Shown: positions 1 to 8,783, numbered from the stretch's first letter. The stretch: DNA of 28,659 nucleotides from CAYMDP01 sp964389375 (GCA_964389375.1 CAYMDP010000036.1:1-28659); one strand, 5' to 3'. Notes: generated by a model from the sequence alone, not told the origin. Translations and numbers: made by a program.

Positions 1-1900
1 TCACTTCATTTAGAGTGACTTCGCTTTGAACTTTTGCCTCACCAAATTTAAAACCAGCAAGCTGAACGCCTTTATCCAATTCCTTTTGAAGTGACTTAAG
101 GTCTTTCTTTTCAACTTTCAAAATTTCAGTCGCAACCGCTGTCGAAAGAGAAACAACTGGAAGGCTTCCGCCAGAAGATCCTCTTTGATGGCGTAGCAAA
201 ATCAAATCTGACTTTGTAGTGGCTTGCGGCCCGGACACCACTAGAACTCCCCTTGCACCCCGCTCCCTGGCAACCATAACTTTATGTTCGATACGAGAAT
301 AGCGTTGAAGTTGTGCGCGAATCTGAGGCGTCACGTCTTCGGGAACAAAACGAAGAATCATAACCCATTTATCCCGAACATCTAAACCTTTGTAAGAATC
401 GTAGGTTCCAAAACCAGGAAGGTCAGGAGCCACAATTCCGTAACCTGCAAAAACAAGTTCTCCTTCGGAAAATCGCCCCGAAGCAGAACTCGCGACTGGG
501 GTCCAATCTTGGCCGACAACTAAATCACGATTAAGGGTACTAATCTTTAGGCTATTCGACACTCCTAGCTGAACACCCGAGGTGTAACTGAAGGGGTGAA
601 TGTAGGATCCCTTCCAAGGCTGAAGTCCAAGATCAGAAAACATTTTTGCCAAAGCTCTGGCATAAATATCTTCTTCAGTAGAGCCGGTCATGCGCCCCTT
701 CATATCCGCAGCTGCAAGGTAATTCACGATAGACTTTAAATCCTCTCCTTGAATTTCTGGTTTAAAACTTGAAGCATCAAGATTTGAATTCGGAAGACCT
801 AAGGCTTTTCGGGCGACGGAATCATTCCAATCCGCCATAAAAACTTGTGATGCTCCTCCGGCTGACTTTCCGGCCCACACGATTTTTTTGCCATCCGGAC
901 TAAAAACCGGAAGACCATCAAAGCCCTCAAGGTCGGTGACCCGCACAGGATCTTTTTTACCTTGAACATCGACAATATAAAGCTCGAAGTTATGATAACC
1001 CAAAATATTCGTCGTAAAGATTATGTAATCTCCACTGGGATGGTAGAATGGCGCCCAAGACATGGCATTGATTCGAGTGATCTGTTGCTGATCCGTTCCG
1101 TCCGTATTCATGGTGAAGATTTCTGCACTTTTTCCATCTGGAGAAAATCTGCGCCAAGTGATTCTCTGCCCGTCCGGACTAAAAAATGGTCCACCATCAT
1201 AACCCGGAGAATTGGTTAAACGTTTCACTCCGCTGCCATCGGCGTTCATGATGTAGATTTCCATCATGTAAGATGGATCCGTCTCGAAACGCTTTTTATC
1301 TTCGGCTGAAATATTTCTATCAAATCCAGTGCGGTTTGAAGCAAAGGCGATTTTTTTTCCATCGGGAGAGTAGGACCCTTCAGCGTCGTAGCCCTTGGCC
1401 TGAGTTAAACGTTTTAAAATTTTGCCTTTCGTATCGGCTTCAAAGATGTCGTAATTTTCGTCATAATCCCAGCTATAGCGGCGGGTTTGGCCCGAAGCCC
1501 GAAAGTCCAATTCTTTCTTTTGATATTCCTTGGACTTTGGATCTAAGTGGGTGGAAGAAAACATCACTTTTTTATTGTCCGGATGAATCCAGGCACAAGA
1601 GGTTTTGCCATGCCCTGGGGAAATGCGCTTTGTGTCCCCACTTGCAATGTCCATTAAGTAAATTTGATAAAAAGGATTCCCGGGCTCTCGTTCACTTTGA
1701 AAAACCAATTGTTTTCCGTCCTTCGAGAAATAAGCTTCACCTGAACGGGCTCCCGAAAAAACCAACTGCTTTGAATTCGAGATGGCCGGCGCGACTTTTT
1801 CAGACAGCTTCGCCTCGGTTTTTTTTGTTGAAGAGGAGCAGCCTACGAAGGCCAGCTGAATCGCGACAATAGAACTAATAATAAAAAAGATTTTTTTCAC
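1..1900 (-). CDS. Exported PD40 beta-propeller + PA/M28-type aminopeptidase, 3' end outside the window
   Basis: Read on the minus strand from a GTG at 1900, preceded by GGAG six bases upstream. 633 codons are visible and the frame is open to the window edge. The N-terminus is a hydrophobic signal ending in FVGC, so Cys21 is a probable lipoprotein site, although Phe at -3 is atypical. Residues about 30-340 carry five PD40/TolB-like blades with repeated SPDGK(K/Q) cores, for example AEGSYSPDGKKIAFASNR. A segment typical of the start of M28 peptidases follows (MKGRMTGSTEEDIYA, about 450-465), then a protease-associated region (FAGYGIVAPD, YDSYKGLDVRDKWV, GARGVLVVSGP). The zinc-binding catalytic part would lie beyond position 1, so activity cannot be confirmed here. 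Known members are exported aminopeptidases. An envelope or periplasmic role in peptide digestion is inferred. Confidence 0.88.
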   Translation of the reverse strand, partial: MKKIFFIISSIVAIQLAFVGCSSSTKKTEAKLSEKVAPAISNSKQLVFSGARSGEAYFSKDGKQLVFQSEREPGNPFYQIYLMDIASGDTKRISPGHGKTSCAWIHPDNKKVMFSSTHLDPKSKEYQKKELDFRASGQTRRYSWDYDENYDIFEADTKGKILKRLTQAKGYDAEGSYSPDGKKIAFASNRTGFDRNISAEDKKRFETDPSYMMEIYIMNADGSGVKRLTNSPGYDGGPFFSPDGQRITWRRFSPDGKSAEIFTMNTDGTDQQQITRINAMSWAPFYHPSGDYIIFTTNILGYHNFELYIVDVQGKKDPVRVTDLEGFDGLPVFSPDGKKIVWAGKSAGGASQVFMADWNDSVARKALGLPNSNLDASSFKPEIQGEDLKSIVNYLAAADMKGRMTGSTEEDIYARALAKMFSDLGLQPWKGSYIHPFSYTSGVQLGVSNSLKISTLNRDLVVGQDWTPVASSASGRFSEGELVFAGYGIVAPDLPGFGTYDSYKGLDVRDKWVMILRFVPEDVTPQIRAQLQRYSRIEHKVMVARERGARGVLVVSGPQATTKSDLILLRHQRGSSGGSLPVVSLSTAVATEILKVEKKDLKSLQKELDKGVQLAGFKFGEAKVQSEVTLNEV

Positions 1901-1992
1901 CAGAGTCTCCTCGGTCACAAATAATAAATATGTGGCCTTAAGACGCTATTCAGTGAAAGTGGTCCAGTCAATAGATGGCCCAGAGAATCAGT

Positions 1993-3105
1993 TTAAAGAC
2001 CCTGAGAACGCTTTTTTGCCCTAATCAACAGCTCCGGGCCATACTTGGCTAAGAGGTCTGAGGTGGATACAACAGAAGCGCCCTGCAGAAAACGCACATC
2101 GATTCCTGCCAGATTGTTCATCAGCGCAACGCGCATTAGATATGCGCTGTCTCGGGTATTTAAGATCTTAACGAATCGATCCCGTGTTTCAGCTCCGTGA
2201 GTGTAATAGAGATTTAAAATCAGATGCCAGGCCGTGGTATTCCAGACCCGAGAGGTTTTCGCATACTCATAGTCCTCAGACTTTTCGTACTCTTGAAGCA
2301 AAACTTCTGACTGACCTTGGAGCAGGGTCTCCATCATATTTTTTCCGATATAAAGAACATCATCAAGATGCTTCAGATCCTCTTCTCTTAAATCCATTGC
2401 GCCAGATTTAATCCCTGCGGCTATAGCATCTACTTTAGGCAAACTCTCGCCTAGGGCCGCCAAGAGATTAGAATCTGTCAGTAGACCACCTGCTGTCCGG
2501 GGGCTCGGAACAAGACTAACTAAATCTGCTGGAAGGCTTGAAAGATCAAGTAAGCGCGAGTGGACCGCGCCTGAAATATTCATATTCGATTGAATTGGCC
2601 GCCTGAAGGCTTCGGTCCCGCCATTTTTTTCCCACTTGTAGGCCTTTTCTACAAAAATCAGATCATCATCGTCAGCTAAGATGACTACGAAAAGTTGATC
2701 TCTTCTTAAGCCCGTATATCTCATGTACTCAGAAATAAAATGGGTCACAAAGGATGCATGTCCAATGTGAACCAAATCGAAGCTGCCATTCGAAATGAGA
2801 ACATGCTTTCCTTCACGATGAGCAGCTTGCATCCGAGATCTTGTTTCTTGCAGGGAGAAGGACATCCGCTCTTTTACTTTTTTTAGGTCCGAACCCGCTT
2901 GCAGCATTTCATATTCGTCAAAACGAATGGACCCAGACACCAGGTGTGGAGCAAGAGAGGCCAAGGATCTTTTTAAGGAAAACTCCGGAGAGAGCTCTTG
3001 ATCAGAAAAAATAAGGTGGCAGGATTTACCGGGGCGCTCTAATGGCGAAGCCCAAGAATGAAGACAAAAAAATAAGACCAGCAAAAGACCAGGCATCTTA
3101 GACAC
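1993..3105 (-). CDS. Exported protein with nucleotidylyltransferase (HIGH-motif) domain
   Basis: 370 residues from a GTG at 3105 with GGGGAG six bases upstream; the next in-frame ATG, at 3096, is less well placed. Residues 1-19 look like a Sec signal peptide with a cleavage-like SWA/SP junction. Residues about 100-200 match the cytidylyltransferase/HIGH superfamily: a strand leads into NGSFDLVHIGH (106-116), then a strand FVVILADDD (139-147), and RRPIQSNMNISGAVHSRL (168-185) resembles the region after the first half of the fold in RfaE- and TagD-type enzymes. Residues 210-370 look alpha-helical and are not recognised. Family members transfer nucleotides onto phosphorylated sugars, alcohols or cofactors and are normally cytosolic, so export is unusual. 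The substrate is unknown. Confidence 0.75.
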   Translation of the reverse strand: MSKMPGLLLVLFFCLHSWASPLERPGKSCHLIFSDQELSPEFSLKRSLASLAPHLVSGSIRFDEYEMLQAGSDLKKVKERMSFSLQETRSRMQAAHREGKHVLISNGSFDLVHIGHASFVTHFISEYMRYTGLRRDQLFVVILADDDDLIFVEKAYKWEKNGGTEAFRRPIQSNMNISGAVHSRLLDLSSLPADLVSLVPSPRTAGGLLTDSNLLAALGESLPKVDAIAAGIKSGAMDLREEDLKHLDDVLYIGKNMMETLLQGQSEVLLQEYEKSEDYEYAKTSRVWNTTAWHLILNLYYTHGAETRDRFVKILNTRDSAYLMRVALMNNLAGIDVRFLQGASVVSTSDLLAKYGPELLIRAKKRSQGL

Positions 3106-3264
3106 TAAAAACTCCCCTTTTTAGCAATCTCAATGGATCCGGTTTGTAGCGGAAAAAACCTGAAATGACAGCAAGTTGAGCCTAAGCGTGCAAAATATCT
3201 ATCCTTTGCAAAAACTTCTCTAAAGTGCGTTTACATTCTATGGATTTCAGGGCATCTGAAGTCT

Positions 3265-4401
3265 ATGACTTCTCCTTTACCCCTTAACTGCGATCTGGCT
3301 TCGATCTGCTCAGGCTGCCCCCTGATTGGGACACCCTATGAGGATCAGGTTCAAGACAAGAAGCTTGGCCTTCAAGCCTCTCTGACTCAGATCTTTGGCG
3401 CCAATACTCCAGGTCTTGAGTTCGTCGAGGCCCCTCCCTGGAGAAGTCGAGACAAAGCCGACCTCACTTTGATTCAGAAAGATTCTAAGACCCGTCTCGG
3501 ACTGTTTTCTCAAACCGAGGGCGATATTGTCGATATGTCCAATTGCCCGCAGATGTCTGAAAAGCTCGAAAGTTGGCTGATTGAGTTTCGGTCAAATCTT
3601 CCTAAAGTGAAAAAAGGTTCTGTGCGTCTTAGAGTTTCTCCCTCAGGACAGCGCGGTCTATGGCTCGATTTTGCCAATCAAGATGTAAAAGATTTGTTTG
3701 ATGAAAGATCTCAGCTCGAAAAACTCTCAAAATTGGCAGTGATCGAAATTGGCCAGCGCCTAAAACGACTCGAAGTCCAACCTGAACGCCTGAAGCTTTT
3801 GGATCCAAAGCCAGAACTTTGGTTTCAAACTTTTGATCTCCAAAAGCCCATGGATCTTTATTCGCATATCGGCTCATTTACTCAGGCAGGATTTAAGGTC
3901 AACCGCCTGCTCCTTCATAAAGTGCTTCAAATCACAAAAAGCCTTGATGTAGAAACAGCGCTTGAGCTTTTTTGTGGCATCGGTAACTTCACTCTTCCCC
4001 TGGCCTCACTCGGCCTAAAGGTACGAGCCCTCGAACTTGAGGTTTTAAGTCTAAATTGCCTTGAGCAATCTCTGACTCTTCACAAACTCACCGATCAAGT
4101 CCAAATCGAGCGCGGAGATCTTTATCGACTGGATTTAAAGACTTTGATGACGCAAACCCCATTAGTCCTTGTGGATCCTCCAAGGTCCGGCCTAAAAGGT
4201 GTCCTCAATGAGCTCGCCGCCGTGCCTTTAAATGAAAGACCTCAACATTGGATTTACATCTCGTGTTTTCAAGAATCTTTTCTAGAAGACTTGAAAATCC
4301 TTAAAGATCTCGGCTACCAGTTGGATTCAGTGGCGGGAGTCGATCAGTTTCCTCAGTCCCATCATTGCGAGTGGGTCGGCCATCTGGTAAAAACAAATTA
4401 G
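3265..4401 (+). CDS. 23S rRNA (uracil-C5)-methyltransferase, RlmC-like
   Basis: 378 residues, class I SAM-dependent RNA m5U methyltransferase of the TrmA/RlmC/RlmD family. The N-terminus has cysteines at 9, 15 and 18 (C-x5-C-x2-C) plus C94, matching the [4Fe-4S] ligands of RlmC/RlmD. There is no TRAM domain, and the length is close to E. coli RlmC (375 residues). The methyltransferase core shows SFTQAGFKVNRLL (204-216), motif I ELFCGIGNF (234-242), DPPRSGL (304-310), the catalytic-cysteine segment ISCF (C334) and a C-terminal HHCEW with the general-base Glu369. The residues after C334 differ from the usual SCNP. The ATG at 3265 has only a weak SD. The next gene starts 24 bp downstream, so co-transcription is likely. 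RlmC versus RlmD specificity cannot be settled from sequence alone. Confidence 0.85.
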   Translation: MTSPLPLNCDLASICSGCPLIGTPYEDQVQDKKLGLQASLTQIFGANTPGLEFVEAPPWRSRDKADLTLIQKDSKTRLGLFSQTEGDIVDMSNCPQMSEKLESWLIEFRSNLPKVKKGSVRLRVSPSGQRGLWLDFANQDVKDLFDERSQLEKLSKLAVIEIGQRLKRLEVQPERLKLLDPKPELWFQTFDLQKPMDLYSHIGSFTQAGFKVNRLLLHKVLQITKSLDVETALELFCGIGNFTLPLASLGLKVRALELEVLSLNCLEQSLTLHKLTDQVQIERGDLYRLDLKTLMTQTPLVLVDPPRSGLKGVLNELAAVPLNERPQHWIYISCFQESFLEDLKILKDLGYQLDSVAGVDQFPQSHHCEWVGHLVKTN

Positions 4402-4425
4402 TCTTCCCCCAAAAAAGGATTCCCA

Positions 4426-5544
4426 TTGCAAGCTCAAACCGAACTTCCGAAAAAACTCACTCAAACATGGATCGAAAGCCTTTGGCACTTTCATCGACCC
4501 GTTAAAGGAAAGACCAACAAAAGGGACTTCGAGCAACTGCTTTATGAAAACCGCAAAGAATTAATTCAACTCTGGAAGGCCTACGCCAGTCAAAGAGAGG
4601 ACCTTGGAAAGCTTCCTATGTCGACCTCCCGGTTTGTGGTCCCTTACCTTCTTGGTTTTCACATCTCAAATATGGCCCGGGCTTGGGGAGTTCTTGAGCG
4701 CGTTCAGGCCAGGCAACAATTGATCGAAAAAATTGCGAAGGCAAAACTCCCCGTCTTAATCTGTGATCTTGGATGCGGAACAGGAAGCATGTCTTTGGCC
4801 TTCGTCCATGCCTTGATTGAAGCCGGAGTGCCGGCCAAGCAAATTCAAGTGGAGTTGATAGATCGCAGCCGACCGCTTGTTGAGGCCGCCGAATGGGCCC
4901 TTCAGCAAATTTCGAAAGACATTAAAATTCGTAAAATTCTTAAAGGCTTTGGCTCGGAAGAGTTTCGTGCTGCCACCTCTAAATGGAACACATTCGAAGG
5001 ATTGCAAGTTGCGCTTTGTGGTTACTTTTGGAACGAGATTGTACACATCGAAAAAACACGAAACAGTTTTTTAAATTGGACCGATCGCCTAATGCAGTCC
5101 AAACATCCTCGCATCATGGCCTTCTTCGAGCCCGCGGAAGAAGCTTCGGCCCGTAACTCGATGCTTTTTCGCGAACACTTAAGAGAGTCCGGAGCCTCTA
5201 TTCTTTACCCTTGCCCAAGTTCAAAACAGTTTTGCCCCATGCTCGAGTCACGAAAAGATTGGTGTTATTCTGAAATAGATTGGAAGGCTCCAGAGCAAGC
5301 ACTACGGGTCAGTGAACTTTTAAAAGTTCAAAGAAATATCATCGGCTGCAGTGCCTATGTGGCTGCAAATCCTGAACTTGAAAAACATCTCGAGATTAAA
5401 AGTTTCGTTGGCCAAACTGTTCTTGTTGGGCGACCGCGCCTTCAGGGCACCGCAAGCTTAAATCTTCTTTGCACTGGCGAGCGCATTGAGCGCAAGCCTG
5501 CGAAGCAAAAAATTCTACGTGGACTTTTTGCCTCACGGAGCTGA
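4426..5544 (+). CDS. Rsm22/METTL17-like ribosome-associated methyltransferase-fold protein
   Basis: 372 residues from a TTG at 4426, chosen because AAGGA lies six bases upstream at 4415-4419. A Rossmann methyltransferase core carries motif I DLGCGTGS (114-121), and CGYFWNEI lies at 198-205. The C-terminal half has the Rsm22-type cysteine cluster: CPSSKQFCP (C263, C270), DWC (C280) and a possible fourth ligand, C349. In mitochondrial METTL17/Rsm22 the equivalent cysteines hold a [4Fe-4S] cluster and the protein assists small-subunit assembly. A similar role in 30S assembly is inferred here, supported by the preceding RlmC-like gene. The last 12 bp overlap the end of the convergent phosphodiesterase gene tail to tail. 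Confidence 0.83.
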   Translation: MQAQTELPKKLTQTWIESLWHFHRPVKGKTNKRDFEQLLYENRKELIQLWKAYASQREDLGKLPMSTSRFVVPYLLGFHISNMARAWGVLERVQARQQLIEKIAKAKLPVLICDLGCGTGSMSLAFVHALIEAGVPAKQIQVELIDRSRPLVEAAEWALQQISKDIKIRKILKGFGSEEFRAATSKWNTFEGLQVALCGYFWNEIVHIEKTRNSFLNWTDRLMQSKHPRIMAFFEPAEEASARNSMLFREHLRESGASILYPCPSSKQFCPMLESRKDWCYSEIDWKAPEQALRVSELLKVQRNIIGCSAYVAANPELEKHLEIKSFVGQTVLVGRPRLQGTASLNLLCTGERIERKPAKQKILRGLFASRS

Positions 5545-6822
5545 GGTTAAAACATCTTTTAAGGGCTCTCCAGTTCCATCAATATCTTCGGGTAAGTAGT
5601 TCAGACCAAGTAGTTTGGCAACGAAGGGATACACATGCACATTCTCGAAAGCTTTTAATTTAAGCCCAGACTTAAACATCGAACCTTTTGCGTAAAAGAT
5701 GCCCCACAGATTTTTATCTTTTAATGGAGGGTAACCATGATTCGCCTTTGGAATTTTTTTATTGCCGTCCTTCAATTTTAAACTATAGGGAGACCGAGGA
5801 ACCAAAACAATATCACCAACACGATCTGATCGGCTATAATGATACTCACTGGGCATGCTCGCTCTGGTGTAGGCTTTGAAATGCTTTGCTTTTTTGTTTA
5901 ATTGATCGACTGTTTTTTGAATCTGTTTTTGATCTTCACCTTGCTTCAGATACAAGGTCATCTGAGGACCGTCGCCAACGACATGAAAGGCAGAAAAATT
6001 GGCGTACTGATCTGGGTACTCCATTTTCTTAGGATCTAGATCCTGCATCCCGTGATCCGAAACAATAATGACTTGGACTGGGAATTTAAGTCCCGCAAGT
6101 CCATCCATAAGCCTTCCGATCGCTCGATCGACCTCGTAAACAGAAGCCTCAAGCTCTTTAGAGCGGGTGCCATGCTCATGCGCCATCGTGTCCACTTCAG
6201 AAAAGTAAAGTCCAACAAAATGAGGTCTCTTCGTTTCGGGCAACCTCAACCATTCAAGGACTGCGTCGACCCGCTCATCATGTGGAGTATCTTTTTTGTA
6301 AGGAAGAAAGTAAGACGGCCGAAAACCTGCGATCTCGGCTTCGGATCCAACCCAAAAGTAAGTCGCACTGACCATATTTTGCTGAGCCGCCAAGCTCCAC
6401 AAGGGAACTCCACCGTACCAAGAGCCGTCCACAATGGCTTCGGAATCACCCAGCTTGTAGGTGCGATTGGTTTCGGGATCCATAAAATGGTTTGAAGTAA
6501 TCCCGTGCCGATCCGCATACAGACCCGTCACAATTGAGTAATGATTCGGAAAAGTCTTGCTTGGATAAACTGGAATAAGCCCTTCACTTTGAACTCCTTC
6601 ATTTGCGATTTTCGAAATATTCTGTGGCTTAAAGCGACGAGTATATTCCGGACGGTAGCCATCAATCGAAATCATCACCAAATAAGGCTGACTGAGGTGC
6701 CGAGGGGCATTGACCATTACCTGCTCAGGAGAACGAAATCCCGTCGCACAAGAAAGGCTTAAAAAAGTGAAAACCAGAGATAATGTCCATATCATTGGCT
6801 TGCGGAATTTAAAAAATGGCAT
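5533..6822 (-). CDS. Exported nucleotide pyrophosphatase/phosphodiesterase (ENPP-like, alkaline phosphatase superfamily)
   Basis: 429 residues; ATG at 6822 with AAGGAG seven bases upstream. An N-terminal hydrophobic stretch ends in LSLSC (Cys25), a non-ideal lipobox, so either lipoprotein anchoring or ordinary export is possible. All seven residues expected for the two-zinc active site can be placed: D54 (ISIDGYRPEY), nucleophile T90 (YPSKTFPNHYS), D211 and H215 (EVDTMAHEHG), D256 and H257 (SDHGMQ), and H362 (ANHGYPP). Family members hydrolyse nucleotide pyrophosphate or phosphodiester bonds. A periplasmic nucleotide- or phosphodiester-scavenging role is inferred. It reads opposite to its neighbours and has its own upstream region of 135 bp before msrA. 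Confidence 0.9.
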   Translation of the reverse strand: MPFFKFRKPMIWTLSLVFTFLSLSCATGFRSPEQVMVNAPRHLSQPYLVMISIDGYRPEYTRRFKPQNISKIANEGVQSEGLIPVYPSKTFPNHYSIVTGLYADRHGITSNHFMDPETNRTYKLGDSEAIVDGSWYGGVPLWSLAAQQNMVSATYFWVGSEAEIAGFRPSYFLPYKKDTPHDERVDAVLEWLRLPETKRPHFVGLYFSEVDTMAHEHGTRSKELEASVYEVDRAIGRLMDGLAGLKFPVQVIIVSDHGMQDLDPKKMEYPDQYANFSAFHVVGDGPQMTLYLKQGEDQKQIQKTVDQLNKKAKHFKAYTRASMPSEYHYSRSDRVGDIVLVPRSPYSLKLKDGNKKIPKANHGYPPLKDKNLWGIFYAKGSMFKSGLKLKAFENVHVYPFVAKLLGLNYLPEDIDGTGEPLKDVLTSAP

Positions 6823-6957
6823 TGATAGGCTCCTTTTAAGACAGAACTAGATACGAAGCTTTAGCTATACTTTACCTTTTACAATCTTGTGAACCGAAAA
6901 GCGACTTTCTCGGCCCCGGCCCTTCCTTTTGTGCTTTCGGTCGTTTATACAGTCCAG

Positions 6958-7443
6958 ATGCAAAACGAAATCGCAATTCTAGCCGGTGGCTGTTTTTGGG
7001 GAATGCAAGATATCTTGCGAAAAGTCCCTGGAGTCTTAAAAACCCAGGTGGGTTATACTGGCGGCCACAAAGTCAGTCCCCGGTATGAAGATCTAAAGTC
7101 GGGACAAAGTGGACACGCGGAAGCCATCCGAATTGAATTTGACCCAAAACTTCTTTCTTTTGAACAGCTCTTAGAGGTCTTTTTTAAGATGCATGATCCG
7201 ACCAGCCTTGACCGCCAGGGCAACGACATCGGAAGCCAATATCGTTCAGAAATTTTTTATACCGAAGATTCACAAAAAGAAGCCGCTCTTCATGTCATTC
7301 AAAATTTCGAAGCTTCAAATTTTTGGAAAAAACCCATAGTCACAAAAGTCTCAAAAGCGTCCGAGTTTTATTCCGCAGAAGAAGAACATCAGGACTACCT
7401 TGAAAAGCATCCCGGGGGATATACGTGTCACTATCTTCGGTAA
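6958..7443 (+). CDS. msrA: Peptide methionine-(S)-S-oxide reductase MsrA
   Basis: 161 residues from the ATG at 6958. The catalytic motif GGCFWG has Cys12, as close to the N-terminus as expected for MsrA. Other family signatures are VGYTGG, SGHAEAIRIEFDP, DPTSLDRQGNDIGSQYRS and a C-terminal HPGGYTC with a probable recycling cysteine, C157. The enzyme reduces methionine-S-sulfoxide in oxidised proteins using thioredoxin. The frame stays open upstream to a GTG at 6889, but those 23 extra residues are not MsrA-like. Neither start has a good SD, so the exact start is uncertain. The end overlaps the following pseudouridine synthase start by 19 bp, making this the first gene of a three-gene operon. 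Confidence 0.93.
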   Translation: MQNEIAILAGGCFWGMQDILRKVPGVLKTQVGYTGGHKVSPRYEDLKSGQSGHAEAIRIEFDPKLLSFEQLLEVFFKMHDPTSLDRQGNDIGSQYRSEIFYTEDSQKEAALHVIQNFEASNFWKKPIVTKVSKASEFYSAEEEHQDYLEKHPGGYTCHYLR

Positions 7444-8108
7444 CTGATTTTCAAAAAAAGATTTTTTTTGAGAATGAATCCTTCGTGGTCATTGATAAAG
7501 AGGGGGGTATTTTAAGCGTCCCAAGCCGCATCGGAAAAGAAGATCCCAGACCCTGCCTTGGGCTTCTTCTTCAAGATTACAAAAGAACTCAAGTGTTTCC
7601 GGTTCACCGTTTAGACTATGAAGTGTCTGGCTTAACCCTTTTTGCCTTGTCTGCTCTCGCGCACAAAGAAGCCAATTCTTGGTTTGAACATAGAAAAATT
7701 AAAAAGACCTATCAAGCCTTCACCGAAGGACAATCCCCCTTAGATTATGAGCCCTTAAAAACTTACAAGTGGACATCAAAACTTCTCCGCGGAAAAAAGC
7801 GAGCTTACGAAAGCCCGGCGGGAAAACCTGCAGTGACTGAATTTCAGTTTTGTGGGCTCGAGGCAGAAAGTATGTCTCTAAAATGGGAACTCTACCCTCA
7901 AACCGGAAGACCCCATCAGCTCCGTTATGAACTTTTCAAAAGAAATTTCCCTATTCTCGGTGACCAGCTTTATGGAGCAAAAAAGCCCTATGGTGAAAAC
8001 TCCATTGCACTTCGAGCTACCCGTCTAGACTTAGATGCAGGGATAGAGAACACCTTTGGGCTTCCTCGGATTTTAAATTTAGAACCGCTTTTTAAAAAGG
8101 AGAGCTAA
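7425..8108 (+). CDS. RluA-family pseudouridine synthase
   Basis: 227 residues from a GTG at 7425, inside the end of msrA, with GGGGGA five bases upstream. Family motifs: NESFVVIDKEGGILSVPS near the N-terminus, the catalytic HRLDYEVSG with Asp64, the KKTYQAF strand, and the C-terminal QTGRPHQLRYEL and ILGDQLYG. No S4 domain precedes the catalytic domain, as in the short RluA/TruC-type enzymes. It isomerises uridine to pseudouridine in rRNA or tRNA; the target cannot be read from the sequence. The stop is two bases before the next start, so the three genes are probably translated from one mRNA. Confidence 0.88.
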   Translation: MSLSSVTDFQKKIFFENESFVVIDKEGGILSVPSRIGKEDPRPCLGLLLQDYKRTQVFPVHRLDYEVSGLTLFALSALAHKEANSWFEHRKIKKTYQAFTEGQSPLDYEPLKTYKWTSKLLRGKKRAYESPAGKPAVTEFQFCGLEAESMSLKWELYPQTGRPHQLRYELFKRNFPILGDQLYGAKKPYGENSIALRATRLDLDAGIENTFGLPRILNLEPLFKKES

Positions 8109-8110
8109 GA

Positions 8111-8731
8111 GTGTCGATTCAAAAACTTTTTCCCACTCTGGTCCTGTTCGAACCACTCGCCGGCACTCCAGTCTTAAAGAAATTAAGCTCTGATCTTATT
8201 GATGATGTGAATCACCTCATGGAAATTGACGAAGAGGGCTTTCGATGGTCGCAGAAAAACTACATCGGTGGTTACACTTCATACAACTCGATCTGCAATC
8301 TGCATAAACGCTCAAGCTCATTTGCCAAACTTGAGCAACTGGTAAACAAAAAGGTCTCTCAGCTTGAAAAGTCCCTTGAGTGGGACTTAATGGATGGAAA
8401 GCTAGAAATGACAAGCTGCTGGGTCAATGTCATGCCTCCGATGGCCCACCACAGTTTTCACCTTCACCCTTTAAGTGCCATTAGCGGAACCTTTTACCTG
8501 CAGGTTCCAAGAGGAAGCGGATCTTTAAAGCTTGAAGATCCTCGATCGGGACTATTGATGGGTTCTCCTCCAAAGAAAGCCAATGCAAAAAAAGCCCACC
8601 AGCCCATTTTCGAAATTAAACCCAAAGAGGGACATGTGGTGCTTTTTGAAAGTTGGCTTCGACATGAAGTTCCGGCGAACACTTCTGAAGAGCCGCGAGT
8701 CAGTATCAGCTTCAACTACGAGTGGCGCTAG
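8111..8731 (+). CDS. 2OG-Fe(II) oxygenase family protein (TIGR02466-like)
   Basis: 206 residues from a GTG at 8111 with AAGGAG eight bases upstream. The jelly-roll signatures are clear: MAHHSFHLHPLSAISGTFYL (111-130) supplies proximal His ligands, LEDPRSG follows at 141-147, the distal His is in SWLRHEVPAN (H185), and the 2-oxoglutarate-binding arginine is likely R196 in EEPRVSISFNY. The family uses Fe(II), oxygen and 2-oxoglutarate to hydroxylate a substrate that is unknown for this protein. Its place as last gene after msrA and an RNA pseudouridine synthase makes a translation- or oxidation-related substrate possible, but this is only inference. Confidence 0.82.
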   Translation: MSIQKLFPTLVLFEPLAGTPVLKKLSSDLIDDVNHLMEIDEEGFRWSQKNYIGGYTSYNSICNLHKRSSSFAKLEQLVNKKVSQLEKSLEWDLMDGKLEMTSCWVNVMPPMAHHSFHLHPLSAISGTFYLQVPRGSGSLKLEDPRSGLLMGSPPKKANAKKAHQPIFEIKPKEGHVVLFESWLRHEVPANTSEEPRVSISFNYEWR

Positions 8732-8783
8732 TAATCCATCCGGATAAATCATCCCGCTGACCTAATCCCGCGAATGAGCTTCG

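Noticed and set aside
1273..1872. 199-codon plus-strand open frame
   Set aside because: It is antisense to the well-supported peptidase, has no SD and its translation is Arg/Pro/Ser-rich without any domain.
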